From CAIXLI01 sp964587125 (GTDB lineage: Bacteria; Pseudomonadota; Alphaproteobacteria; UBA9219): a stretch of DNA of 64,000 bases. Below are positions 14,977 to 24,167 of this stretch, in pieces. Below the pieces are notes generated by a model. It saw nothing but the letters and a program-made list of their open reading frames with translations. It had not been told where the DNA came from and searched no databases. The translations under genes and the position numbers were made by a program. Within the stretch, counting starts at the first letter, position 1. Every line of letters starts with the position of its first letter. The stretch spans positions 1-64,000 of the forward strand of contig CAZPKC010000002.1 in NCBI GenBank assembly GCA_964587125.1, given 5' to 3'.

Positions 14977-15792
14977 ATGAATTACAGTCCTGCGGAAGCC
15001 AAAATATCGCTGCGCGTCGCGGAGAATATCCTGAAATCCGGCGAAGAGCCGCATCTTTTGTTGAAGAAGCTTTCCTGGACCCTTCTGAGTTTGCGCGCGC
15101 GCGCCCTGACGAACGGGTTGCGTCCTTTGACGGGCGACAAGGTCTATGCCGGGCCGTTTAAGGATATGATTTTAACGGTTGACGCGCTTTTGGCCTATCA
15201 GGCGCCGATTTTGCTTGGGTGCTACGAGCACGAGTTGCACCCGGCGTTCGAAAGGGCGATTGCGGCGGATTATGAGCGTGTTTTGAACATCGGCTGTTCG
15301 GTCGGCTATTACGCCGTGGGGCTTGCGCGCCGCATGCCGCGCGCGATTATCGAGGCTTTCGACATCGCCCCCGACGCGCGCAAAAAATGCATCGACATGG
15401 TGCGCGTCAATGGCGTCGAAGGCCGCGTTTCCGTCCTCGGAGAATTTTTCGGCGACGATTTCGCAAAATACGCCGATAAAAAAACGCTTGTAGTCATGGA
15501 TATCGAGGGCGCGGAAAAAACGTTGTTGAATCCGGAAAAGTATCCCGCTTTGCGGAACATGGACGTGATCGTCGAGCTGCACGATTTGATGGACGCGACG
15601 ATATCGAAAACCGTCAGCGATCGCTTTGCCCCGAGCCATACGATCGAGATCGTTAAAAACCGCACGTCTTTACCCGATGTCGAAAAACTGTTGCCCGAAG
15701 ACTATTATCTCGACCCATACGACCACGTTCTTTTAGGCTGGGAATGCCGCGACGGAAGAACGCCGTGGGGCGTGTTTATGGCAAAACAATAA
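14977..15792 (+). CDS. FkbM-like SAM-dependent methyltransferase
   Basis: A 271-residue methyltransferase. The SAM motif is LNIGCSVGYYAVGLA near residue 108, the FkbM-type acidic segment is VMDIEGAEKTLL near 180, and VELHD follows. The ATG at 14977 is chosen for its GAGG six bases upstream; a TTG at 14941 lacks one. FkbM proteins methylate O or N atoms on sugars and secondary metabolites, but the substrate here is not evident. It stands alone between ubiA's operon and recA, and shares the DIEGxE/ELHD pattern with the product at 53823. Confidence 0.75.
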   Translation: MNYSPAEAKISLRVAENILKSGEEPHLLLKKLSWTLLSLRARALTNGLRPLTGDKVYAGPFKDMILTVDALLAYQAPILLGCYEHELHPAFERAIAADYERVLNIGCSVGYYAVGLARRMPRAIIEAFDIAPDARKKCIDMVRVNGVEGRVSVLGEFFGDDFAKYADKKTLVVMDIEGAEKTLLNPEKYPALRNMDVIVELHDLMDATISKTVSDRFAPSHTIEIVKNRTSLPDVEKLLPEDYYLDPYDHVLLGWECRDGRTPWGVFMAKQ

Positions 15793-15825
15793 TAAAAACA
15801 AAGCGCTAATAAGATCAGCAAAAAA

Positions 15826-15840
15826 GAACAAAAAAAGAAC
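15826..15840 (-). promoter_or_regulatory. LexA (SOS) box upstream of recA
   Basis: GAAC-N7-GAAC (15826-15829 and 15837-15840) is the reverse complement of GTTC-N7-GTTC, the LexA box of alphaproteobacteria. It lies about 97 bp upstream of the recA start. Confidence 0.8.
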
Positions 15841-15936
15841 TTGCGCGGACGTCCTGTCGGATGTAAAAGAACAAAACATAAACACTTTAGTTCCGTTCCT
15901 CCCTCATCGCTTTCCTGCTAAACAAAGGAGCTTTTC

Positions 15937-17046
15937 ATGAACGCCCCTCGCACCACCAGCCTCCACATCGTCGAAAAAGAAGACAAGGAAAAAGGCATGA
16001 ACCCCGAACGCCAGAAAGCCCTCGATGCCGCCCTTAGCCAGATCGAACGCGCCTTCGGCAAGGGCTCGGTGATGAAGCTCGGCGCGAAGGAAGCCGCGAC
16101 GGAAATCGAAACCATTTCGTCCGGTTCGCTCGGCCTCGACATCGCGCTCGGCATCGGCGGATTGCCGCGCGGGCGCATCGTTGAAATTTACGGGCCGGAA
16201 AGTTCGGGCAAGACCACGCTTGCGTTGCATGTCGTTGCCCAAGCGCAAAAATTGGGCGGCGCTTGCGCTTTCGTGGACGCCGAACATGCGCTCGACCCCA
16301 TTTACGCGCGCAAATTGGGCGTCGATATCGAAAACTTGCTGATTTCACAACCGGATGCAGGGGAACAAGCTTTGGAAATCGCCGACACGTTGGTGCGCTC
16401 CGGCGCAATCGACGTTCTCGTCGTCGATTCCGTCGCGGCTCTTGTGCCGCGCGCCGAACTGGAAGGCGAAATGGGCGACAGCCATATGGGCTTGCAAGCG
16501 AGATTGATGAGTCAGGCTTTGCGCAAATTGACGGGCTCGATTTCCAAGTCGCGCTGCATGGTTATTTTCATCAACCAGATTCGCATGAAGATCGGCGTGA
16601 TGTTCGGGAATCCCGAAACCACGACCGGCGGGAATGCTTTGAAGTTTTACGCATCCGTGAGGCTCGACATCCGACGCATCGGCGCGATCAAGGACCGCGA
16701 AACCGTGGTCGGCAACCAGACGCGCGTCAAGGTCGTGAAGAACAAGCTTGCGCCGCCCTTCCGCACCGTGGAATTCGACATCATGTACGGCGAAGGCATT
16801 TCCAAACTCGGCGAATTGATCGATTTGGGCAGCCAAGCGGGCGTGGTCGAAAAATCCGGCGCGTGGTTCTCGTACGACGGGCAACGCATCGGACAGGGGC
16901 GCGAGAACGCCAAGCAGTTTTTGCGCGACAATCCGGAAATTGCGGCGGCTATCGAGCAAAAAGTCCGCGCGAATGCGGGGCTTGTGGCGAACGCGATGAT
17001 GGGCGCGGCCGCGAGCGACGACGAAGCCGCGGCGGAAGAAGACTAA
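15937..17046 (+). CDS. recA: RecA recombinase
   Basis: A 369-residue DNA recombinase that forms ATP-dependent filaments on single-stranded DNA and stimulates LexA self-cleavage. Walker A GPESSGKTTLA sits near residue 86, and the L2/loop region contains GNPETTTGGNALKFYAS. The N-terminus carries about 20 extra residues before the conserved QKALDAALSQIE. The C-terminal tail is Glu/Asp-rich (SDDEAAAEED), as in many RecA proteins. AAGGAG precedes the ATG at 15937. Regulation by LexA is supported by the box at 15826. Confidence 0.97.
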   Translation: MNAPRTTSLHIVEKEDKEKGMNPERQKALDAALSQIERAFGKGSVMKLGAKEAATEIETISSGSLGLDIALGIGGLPRGRIVEIYGPESSGKTTLALHVVAQAQKLGGACAFVDAEHALDPIYARKLGVDIENLLISQPDAGEQALEIADTLVRSGAIDVLVVDSVAALVPRAELEGEMGDSHMGLQARLMSQALRKLTGSISKSRCMVIFINQIRMKIGVMFGNPETTTGGNALKFYASVRLDIRRIGAIKDRETVVGNQTRVKVVKNKLAPPFRTVEFDIMYGEGISKLGELIDLGSQAGVVEKSGAWFSYDGQRIGQGRENAKQFLRDNPEIAAAIEQKVRANAGLVANAMMGAAASDDEAAAEED

Positions 17047-17104
17047 AACCCGAGCGATGGAGAATAAAATGTATATCCGTTTGCTGCGGACAGGATCGTT
17101 TTGC

Positions 17105-18913
17105 CTAGTTCGCCCACGCATCCTTCGCCCTTTGACGGCTCTCGGCCTCGATCTTTTCCTGCTCAATCGACGCGCAAACCGCCAGCCATGCCTCGCGCGC
17201 CTCTTCGAGCAATGCCTCGGGACGGGCGGCCTTGGCCGCGCCGATGTAGGTGTCGGAAGATAGTATTTCCTCAAGAGCCGCGCTGCTTTCTTCGTAGGCG
17301 AAGGGGGATTCTCCCGTATCCTTAAGGGCGCGGCAAAGTTCTTCGGCAGTTGGCGGCGTGTCGTGTTCCTGCGACAGGTAAGCGACGATCTTCTGCTGCG
17401 CGGCCTTAAATTCGGGCGCGCGAAACTCAAGAAGCGTGAAGTTTTCCCCGAATTCGTTGAACAAGTCGGGGTGGTTGACAATGAGCGAGAGAAGCGTTCT
17501 TTCGATCGTCCTTCGTTTGTCTTGCGGCAGGCGGCGCGCTTCGGCATAAAGCGCCTGCTCTTGCGCGTTTTTCCAGCTCCGCCCGCCCTGCCCTTGCGCG
17601 AAGTTTTTTGGTTTCCAGCCGAAAGCGTCATCGATGCGTTTTTTAAATTCGCTGCGGTAAAGTTCGCGTAAGGTATCGTCTTTAATCTGGTTGACGCGTT
17701 GTTTGAGCGCGGCTGCGAACGCGCCGCGTTCTTCGGGCGTGCGCAGGCGCCGATCCTTAAGCGTCAAATTCCACAAAACGTCGATCATAGGCTGCGCCTG
17801 TTTGAGCAGCGCGTCGAAAGCCGATTTTCCGGATTGGCGGATCAATTCGTCGGGGTCTTTCGCGCCCGTGATCGTGATGACGCGCAGGGTTTGCGCGGGG
17901 GTCAATAACGGCAACGCATGCTCGACCGCACGCACCGCGGCGCGAAGACCTGCGTTGTCACCGTCGAAGCATAAAATGGGGCTGTAATCGCGCGAGGCCT
18001 CGCGGTTTTCGGGCGGGGGAAGAAGTTTCCATAAAACTTGAATTTGATCGTCGGTCAGCGACGTGCCAAGCGGAGCCACCGCGCCGCTGTATCCGGCTTC
18101 GGTTAGCGCGATAACATCCATATAGCCTTCGACGACGATGATCGGCTGGCCTTGCGCGAGGGCGGTGCGGGCGCGCGAAAGGCCATAGAGTAACCGGCCT
18201 TTGTGAAACAGCGCGTGATCGGGGGAGTTGAGGTATTTCGGTTCGCCCTCGCCCAGAATGCGCGCGCCGAACGCCACCGTGCGGCCGCGCCTGTCGCCGA
18301 CGGGAAAAATAACGCGGTTGCGGAAGAAACTGTAGAATTCGTTGCGATCTTCCGCCTTTTTCGCAAGGCCGACCGCGGCAAGATCGTCGAGGGCATAACT
18401 TTCGCCCGTCATTTTGCGCAAAAGGGCTTGCGCGTCGGCGGGCGCATAGCCCAAGCGAAAGCGATGGATGGCTTCGTCGCTAAGGCCGCGCCCGCGCAAA
18501 TAAGCCAAAGCTTCGCGCCCGGCTGGCGCGAAGAGCTGCTCCTCGAAAAACGCCGTCGCGCGTTCGAGAAGCTGATAGAGGCGTTTTTCGGCGTCGAATT
18601 TCTCGCGCTCGATCGGCGTGTCGCGAGGCACTTGCAGCCCCGCCTGCGCCGCGAGATTTTCAACGGCTTCGGGAAAGCTCATGTGGTCGTGGCGCATCAT
18701 GAAGCCGATGACGTCGCCGTGCGCGCCGCAGCCGAAGCAATGATAGAATTGCTTGTCGTCGTTGACGTAGAAGCTCGGCGTCTTTTCGTTATGAAAAGGG
18801 CAGCAGCCTTTGAATTCGCGCCCCGCCCGCACCATCCGCACACGCGCGTTGACAATACCCGAGAGAGGCAATCGGTTGCGGATTTCTTCGAGAAAAGAGG
18901 GGGGGAAGGACAT
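17105..18913 (-). CDS. dnaG: DNA primase
   Basis: A 602-residue primase that makes RNA primers at the replication fork. The CHC2 zinc finger is in the first 70 residues (CCPFHNEKTPSF, CFGCGAHG), the RNA-polymerase domain with AFGARILG follows, and the TOPRIM segment has VVEGYMDVIAL and CFDGDNAG. The C-terminal DnaB-binding domain extends to residue 602. It lies 12 bp behind yqeY. In many alphaproteobacteria rpoD follows dnaG; here recA is convergent instead and rpoD is absent. Convergent stops are 58 bp apart. Confidence 0.96.
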   Translation of the reverse strand: MSFPPSFLEEIRNRLPLSGIVNARVRMVRAGREFKGCCPFHNEKTPSFYVNDDKQFYHCFGCGAHGDVIGFMMRHDHMSFPEAVENLAAQAGLQVPRDTPIEREKFDAEKRLYQLLERATAFFEEQLFAPAGREALAYLRGRGLSDEAIHRFRLGYAPADAQALLRKMTGESYALDDLAAVGLAKKAEDRNEFYSFFRNRVIFPVGDRRGRTVAFGARILGEGEPKYLNSPDHALFHKGRLLYGLSRARTALAQGQPIIVVEGYMDVIALTEAGYSGAVAPLGTSLTDDQIQVLWKLLPPPENREASRDYSPILCFDGDNAGLRAAVRAVEHALPLLTPAQTLRVITITGAKDPDELIRQSGKSAFDALLKQAQPMIDVLWNLTLKDRRLRTPEERGAFAAALKQRVNQIKDDTLRELYRSEFKKRIDDAFGWKPKNFAQGQGGRSWKNAQEQALYAEARRLPQDKRRTIERTLLSLIVNHPDLFNEFGENFTLLEFRAPEFKAAQQKIVAYLSQEHDTPPTAEELCRALKDTGESPFAYEESSAALEEILSSDTYIGAAKAARPEALLEEAREAWLAVCASIEQEKIEAESRQRAKDAWAN

Positions 18914-18925
18914 GAAACGCGGAAA

Positions 18926-19384
18926 TCAGCCAGCTAATTTCGCTTTAACCGCGGCGCCGGCTTGCGAAAAATCCATAAGCCCGGCGTAGGTTTTTTTCAA
19001 TTCTCCCATCACTTTGCCCATGTCCTTGACGCTTGCGGCTCCTGTCGAAGCGATAGCCTTGTCGATAGCTGTTGCCACGGCGGCTTCGTCCATTTGCTTG
19101 GGCATAAAGCGTTCGATGACGGCGATTTCTTCGCTTTCCTGCTTCACCAGATCGGGGCGGTTGCCTTTTTCGTAGGCCGCTATGGATTCGCGGCGCTGCT
19201 TGATCATGCCCTGCATCATGGAAAGGATTTCGCCGTCGTTGATGCCGTCCTGATTTCCCTTGGCTCGCGCCGCGATATCGAGATCGCGCATGCGCGAGAT
19301 GATGAGGCGCGTCGTGGCGAGCGTGCGTTCGTCCTTCGCGCGCATAGCGTCTTTCATGGCGTCGGTGATTTGTGTGCGTAGCAT
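18926..19384 (-). CDS. yqeY: GatB/YqeY domain protein
   Basis: A 152-residue protein of the GatB/YqeY family, commonly found next to dnaG. The helical N-terminal half contains TRLIISRMRDLDIA and ends in the conserved FMPKQMDE. Its C-terminal half (MGKVMGELKKTYAG) is the tail-domain signature of the family. It may help tRNA-dependent amidation, but its biological role is poorly known. The ATG has AAGGAG upstream. Confidence 0.9.
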   Translation of the reverse strand: MLRTQITDAMKDAMRAKDERTLATTRLIISRMRDLDIAARAKGNQDGINDGEILSMMQGMIKQRRESIAAYEKGNRPDLVKQESEEIAVIERFMPKQMDEAAVATAIDKAIASTGAASVKDMGKVMGELKKTYAGLMDFSQAGAAVKAKLAG

Positions 19385-19445
19385 GAGCGGTCTCCTTAAT
19401 TATTTTGGGCATTGTATGGCGTTACCCTGCGCGGCGCAATAAGGG

Positions 19446-20979
19446 CTATTTGCCCAAATTTAATCGCCTGTAGCTAAGCGCTTCGGCAATATGCACGCGG
19501 GCGACGCCCTCCTGTCCCGCGAGATCGGCCAGCGTGCGCGCGACGCGCAGAACGCGGTGATAGCCTCGCGCGGAAAGCTTCATTTGCTCGGCGGCTTGGG
19601 TCAATAAAGCGCGCCCGCTTTGATCGGGCGAGGCGATCGTTTCCAAAAGCTCGCCGTCGGCTTCGGCGTTGGTGCGCGGCGCGGGCGCATTGGGGTTGTC
19701 GTTCGCAAACCCTTTATACCGCGCGGATTGGATTTCCCGCGCGGCCAAGACGCGCGCGGCGACGACAGCGGAATCTTCGGCGGGCGGAGGCAGGCTTAGA
19801 TCGGAAGCACTGACCGCAGGGACTTCGACGTGGCAATCGATGCGGTCGAACAAAGGCCCCGATATGCGCGATTGGTATTCCGCTGCGCATTTGGGCGCGC
19901 GGCCGCACGTGCGCGAAGGGTCCGCTAAATGCCCGCAACGGCAAGGATTCATCGCGGCGATAAGCTGGACGCGCGCGGGATACGTCACGTGATGATTGGC
20001 GCGCGAGACGACGGCGCGCCCCGTTTCAAGCGGTTGGCGCAAGGCTTCGAGCGTCGCGCGCTGAAATTCCGGCAGTTCATCGAGAAACAAAACGCCATTG
20101 TGCGCGAGGGAGATTTCTCCGGGCTTGGCGCGCATTCCGCCGCCGACAAGCGAAGGAAGCGAGGCCGAATGATGCGGGTCGCGGAACGGACGGCGGCGCA
20201 GGAGCTTTCCTTCCTCAAGCAAGCCCGCGAGCGAATGAATCATTGAAACATCGAGCGCCTCGTCGGGAGACAGGGGCGGCAGAATGCCCGGAAGGCGCGC
20301 CGCCAGCATGCTTTTCCCCGCGCCCGGGGGGCCGATCATCAGCAGATTGTGCCCCCCCCGCCGCGACGACTTCGAGCGCGCGTTTGGCAATCTCCTGCCC
20401 CTTGATGTCGCGCAGATCGGCATAGCCGCTGTCTTCGGCTTGAATCCGCGCTTCGGGACGGCCCAGCACTTGTGTGCCTTTAAAATGATTGATGAGCGCG
20501 AGAAGAGAGGGGGCGGCAAGAACTTCAATCTCTCCGGCCCAAACCGCCTCGCCGCCGTTTTTGGCGGGACAAATCAGACCGCGTCCCGACGCGCTTGCGT
20601 TGACGGCGGCGGGAAGGACGCCCGCGACGGAAGATAGGGCGCCGTCGAGCGCCAGTTCGCCAAGCGCGACATAGCGGGCAATTTCTTCCGGCGGCAAAAC
20701 GCCCATCGCCGACAAAAGGCCGAGCGCGATCGGCAAATCGAAATGCGAGCCTTCTTTCAGAACGTCCGCCGGAGCGAGATTGACGGCAATATGCTTGGCG
20801 GGCAACGACAACCCCAAGGCAAAAAGCGCCGCGCGGACGCGCTCGCGGCTTTCGCCGACCGCCTTGTCGGGAAGGCCTACAAGATTGAACGCCGGCATTC
20901 CCGACGACATTTGAACCTGCACGTCGATATTGAGAACGTTTATGCCTTCAAAGGCGACTGTGGCGACGCGCGCGACCAT
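19446..20979 (-). pseudogene. comM: ComM/YifB-type magnesium chelatase-like AAA+ ATPase with a frameshift
   Basis: Two overlapping reading frames together cover a normal ComM of about 510 residues. The N-terminal half (20979 leftwards) runs through VGESRERVRAALFALGL to DIKGQEIAKRALEVVAAGG. The rest continues in another frame from GGHNLLMIGPPGAGKSMLA (Walker A) through the arginine- and zinc-like RCGHLADPSRTCG to the C-terminus at 19446. The switch lies at a run of eight G (eight C on the plus strand at about 20352-20359). Seven would restore the family sequence AAGGHNLL. This is either a sequencing error, a true mutation, or a phase-variable tract. ComM helps branch migration of incoming DNA during natural transformation. 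I see no other lesion. Confidence 0.8.
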
Positions 20980-21090
20980 AAGGGAATGACTACGCTAGAG
21001 TGTGACGGCCTTCTTTAGCACGCGAAAAAGCAAAGAAAAAGCGGGGAACTTTCGTTTCCCGCTTAATCTCGTTCTTTCGAGCTTTTTCGT

Positions 21091-21705
21091 TTATTTCAGC
21101 TTAAACGTGAAGGCAACGTCGGCGGCGGCCGATCCGCATTTCGTGGACGCTTTCTCCGCCGTAATCGGGAAGGTGGCGTAAGTCGGGGTTATATATGTTC
21201 CTGCCGTCGCTTGGGCATCGACATAAGACAGCCCCGAATCGCGGCCCGGGCCCGTAACCGCCGTTTCAAGCTGTATGCAAGCAGATGGCGGAACGTCGGC
21301 AAATTCGATTTGGAAGGCGTCGCCCGTGTTCGTCACCGTAGAACTGAAAACACGGATGCTGCTGCCGGTCCACGGGCCGTTCGCATAAGGCTCGGCCGCC
21401 GCGCCGGCAATCACGATATCGTTCGGAAACACCCCGCCGGTCGCAAGAGCGCCCGATTCATCCGTCCCCGCCGCCGTATCGACCGCAGTCTGCGTCGAAT
21501 ACATGGCGCGAACGCCCTGAGCAATCGTCATAAGCTCCGTGTTCGCCTTGCTGACCTTCTGGTTGTTATAAACCCCCGAGGCTGCGACCCAGATCGCGCC
21601 CAAGATCAGCCCCATGATGCCTAGAACGATCGCAATTTCAGTAAGGGTGAAACCCCCTTCGTGTTGTTCCGCGCGCGATTGCGCCGAAAGTTTTCCGGTC
21701 ATCAT
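21091..21705 (-). CDS. Type IV prepilin-like protein (orphan)
   Basis: A 204-residue protein with the class III prepilin signature: GGFTLTEIAIVLGIMGLILG, cleaved after the second Gly, with a Glu at position 5 of the mature protein. Two cysteines near the C-terminus (PPSACIQ and STKCGSA) could form the pilin D-loop disulfide. GGAG lies eight bases before the ATG at 21705. The size and the C-terminal pattern fit a type IVb PilS-like major pilin better than a small pseudopilin. There are no other pilus genes in the window. Confidence 0.85.
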   Translation of the reverse strand: MMTGKLSAQSRAEQHEGGFTLTEIAIVLGIMGLILGAIWVAASGVYNNQKVSKANTELMTIAQGVRAMYSTQTAVDTAAGTDESGALATGGVFPNDIVIAGAAAEPYANGPWTGSSIRVFSSTVTNTGDAFQIEFADVPPSACIQLETAVTGPGRDSGLSYVDAQATAGTYITPTYATFPITAEKASTKCGSAAADVAFTFKLK

Positions 21706-21808
21706 GTTGACGTCTCCTTCAAGCTGTTGAAATGAATCGGTCGGGCGTCCCCCTCCCGCATGCCGAATACACAGGTTACGCGCCGTCGGCACTTTAGACA
21801 AGATTTTG

Positions 21809-22387
21809 TTAATTTTTGCTTAATGCTTTGGCATCCATACGATTTTTCTTTTTGCCTGCCGTTTTCGCCTTGCGGTTTTTTCTGGCCGTGGACAAGGGCG
21901 CATAAGGACTAGGAAGACCGAGGGATTTCATGATTTTGATTTCCATAATCTCCATTCGCCTTGCGGCGGCGGCGTCTGCGTGATCATAGCCGAAAAGATG
22001 CAAAAGACCGTGCACGGCCAAATGCGTGGCGTGGCCTATTAAGGACTTCTCGTCTTTTTTAGCTTCGTCCGCAATATACGAATAGCCAAGAACGATATCG
22101 CCCAGAAAAACGGCGTTTCTTTGCTTTTTCAAACGGCGCAGTTCCGAAGGCGAAAACTGCGGGAAAGAAAGAACGTTTGTCGCTCGATCAATGCCGCGAA
22201 AATCGAGGTTCAGTTGCCGCACTTTGGCGTTTCCGGCGAGAAGAAGGGTCGCCTCCGCCGAAACCAGAAGCGCCGGAGGAAGATGCCCGGCCACGGCCCG
22301 CGCCGCCGATTGCAGCCGCGCGCGCAACCGCGGGACGCGGCGCCACGCATCTGCGGTTATTTGAACATCTAGAACAAGGTGGGGCAT
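21809..22387 (-). CDS. ybeY: Endoribonuclease YbeY
   Basis: A single-strand endoribonuclease for 16S rRNA 3' maturation and ribosome quality control. The zinc-binding HGLLHLFGYDH is present, preceded by the NVLSFPQF segment typical of the family. The family start MPHLVLDVQITADAW is used here; an ATG at 22477 has a better ribosome-binding site (GAGGAA) and would add 30 residues while overlapping the metal exporter gene. The C-terminus has a Lys-rich extension not essential to the fold. Confidence 0.88.
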   Translation of the reverse strand: MPHLVLDVQITADAWRRVPRLRARLQSAARAVAGHLPPALLVSAEATLLLAGNAKVRQLNLDFRGIDRATNVLSFPQFSPSELRRLKKQRNAVFLGDIVLGYSYIADEAKKDEKSLIGHATHLAVHGLLHLFGYDHADAAAARRMEIMEIKIMKSLGLPSPYAPLSTARKNRKAKTAGKKKNRMDAKALSKN

Positions 22388-22445
22388 GGGGAGTCGAGAA
22401 TGCCGCGTCCTTGCGCGTTCGTAAAGGAAAAAGCCGTCTTTCTTC

Positions 22446-23384
22446 TTATTTAAGAAAGGGTTTTTCGATCTGCGCATCGAGGCGAAATTCCTCGGCGCCC
22501 GAGGGGTCTTGATGAACCAGGATATCGGCGTTGGGAAATTCCGCGGCGACGGCGGCGGTTATTTTCTCGGCAAGATCGTGCGCGGCGGAAAGCGTCATGT
22601 CTCCGTTCATTTCGGCGTGAAGCTCGATAAAAACGCGGTCGCCGTCCGTGCGCGTGCGCATGTCGTGAAGCCCCTCCGCGCCTTCTTGCCTTAAAACGAT
22701 GTCGCGTATCTTTTCGCGTTCGGTTTGCGGCAGTTCCGCGTCCATCAAAGCCGCCATAGCCGACTTAAAGATTTTATACGCCGCCAGCAAAAGCATGATT
22801 GTTATGCCTATGGCAAACAAAGGATCGAGCCAGACAAGCCCCGTTTTGCGGCTCAGGGCAAACGCGGCGATCACGGCAAGATTGACGGCCACGTCCCCGA
22901 CATAATGGAGGCGGTCCGCGCTAATGGCCGTCGATCCGGTTTTCCCGACGACATATTTCTGGAAAAGCACGAGCGCCAGCGTGAGAACGACCGCCAGAAC
23001 CATAACGTCGGTGCCGACAAAAACGTTTTCGATGCTTTGGGGATGAAAGAGGCGCGTGATCGATTCATAGGCCAGAAAAAGCGTCGAGCCGACGAAAAAG
23101 ACGGATTGAACAAGCGCCGCCAGAGGTTCGGCCTTGCCGTGGCCGAAGCGGTGTTCGCGGTCTGGCGGACGCAACGCGCTGGCGACGCCATAGGCCGTTA
23201 TCAACGACGCGATGAGATCAAAAACCGAGTCGAACAACGACGACAGCAGCGCGACCGAATTCGTCATCAGATAGGCGATGAATTTGGCGACGATGAGGAT
23301 GGCGGCGACGCTCAGGCTGGCTAAAGTCGCCAGCCGCCGCAACCGATCATTGCCGATGAAAAGGGGGGCCTGTTTGTCGACCAT
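22446..23384 (-). CDS. fieF: Cation diffusion facilitator (FieF-like metal exporter)
   Basis: A 312-residue inner-membrane divalent metal/proton antiporter, six transmembrane helices with a cytoplasmic C-terminal domain. The metal-site residues appear as FDSVFDLIAS in helix 2 and HYVGD in helix 5, which with the DRLH/DxxxD context fits the Zn2+/Fe2+ FieF class. The C-terminal part has GLHDMRTRTDGDRVFIELH and ADILVHQDP, the family's second metal-binding region. It may be co-transcribed with ybeY downstream. Confidence 0.9.
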   Translation of the reverse strand: MVDKQAPLFIGNDRLRRLATLASLSVAAILIVAKFIAYLMTNSVALLSSLFDSVFDLIASLITAYGVASALRPPDREHRFGHGKAEPLAALVQSVFFVGSTLFLAYESITRLFHPQSIENVFVGTDVMVLAVVLTLALVLFQKYVVGKTGSTAISADRLHYVGDVAVNLAVIAAFALSRKTGLVWLDPLFAIGITIMLLLAAYKIFKSAMAALMDAELPQTEREKIRDIVLRQEGAEGLHDMRTRTDGDRVFIELHAEMNGDMTLSAAHDLAEKITAAVAAEFPNADILVHQDPSGAEEFRLDAQIEKPFLK

Positions 23385-23506
23385 CGAAAGATGGTAATCG
23401 GGTATCCGGCGGCAGGGAAGAAGATTTTTCTATTCCGCCCTCGTTCTTCGGTAACGTTCAGGAAGAGGGAAGGCTTGCTCCAAGCGTCCCTTGCGTTTGC
23501 CGCACG

Positions 23507-24049
23507 TCAGCGATGGGGATATGGGGCGGCCGGCTCTTCTCCGGTAGGCAGGGGTCGTTTCGCTTCGTTCACTCCCCTCCCGACGTTTTCCGGCTCTCCG
23601 CAAATCCACACTTTTCTGTCGGAAAAATGGAGGTCCGTTCCCGGCATATGACAAGAGACCGTGCCCATTCCGGGGGTACAAGAAACGACGGCATTTGCGT
23701 TGACCGACGTCCTTCTTTCGCAGGCCTGAAGCCGGATGAAGGGCAGTCCGAGAAGGGCTTTAAGATTATAGGGCTTGGTTTTAAAAAGAATCCCTTTGGG
23801 AGGAATATAAACGACGACGCTTGGTATTTTACCTATGCCTTCGATATAAATATTGGCAACCAGAGAGCCGTCTCTTTGCGTATATTCATCGCCAATTCTT
23901 TGAATGCGCGAAACATCCTGCACGAAAACTTCTCTGGAAGAAGCCCACCAGGATTCCCCGGCGTCGACTTGCTCTCCTAACTTATATCCGTGACACCACG
24001 GGCCATTCACGACGCTGGTTCGCTGCGTTAACGTAATAGATCCGGCCAT
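23507..24049 (-). CDS. Hypothetical protein
   Basis: A 180-residue protein, no family recognised. The ATG at 24049 has GGAG 5 bases upstream. The first ~100 residues look like beta-strands (SITLTQRTSVVNGPWCHGY and IPSVVVYIPP). The last third is Cys-, Pro- and Gly-rich (SCTPGMGTVSCHMPG), which may be low-complexity. No signal peptide is visible. The gene lies between the metal exporter and a divergent chaperone gene. A reading-frame error in the 3' part cannot be excluded. Confidence 0.45.
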   Translation of the reverse strand: MAGSITLTQRTSVVNGPWCHGYKLGEQVDAGESWWASSREVFVQDVSRIQRIGDEYTQRDGSLVANIYIEGIGKIPSVVVYIPPKGILFKTKPYNLKALLGLPFIRLQACERRTSVNANAVVSCTPGMGTVSCHMPGTDLHFSDRKVWICGEPENVGRGVNEAKRPLPTGEEPAAPYPHR

Positions 24050-24167
24050 AATTTTCTCCGTGGAAAATAAAAAATAAAATCCCAAGCCGGTAAAGTACGC
24101 CTTTTTTCATGAAATCATCAAGAAAAATCCTCTTTTCCGGGCGCTCATTAATGATTACTGTCCTCTT

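Noticed and set aside
16345..17631. 428-residue minus-strand open frame across recA and dnaG
   Set aside because: It crosses the ends of two convergent core genes and shows Arg/Ser-rich shadow composition.
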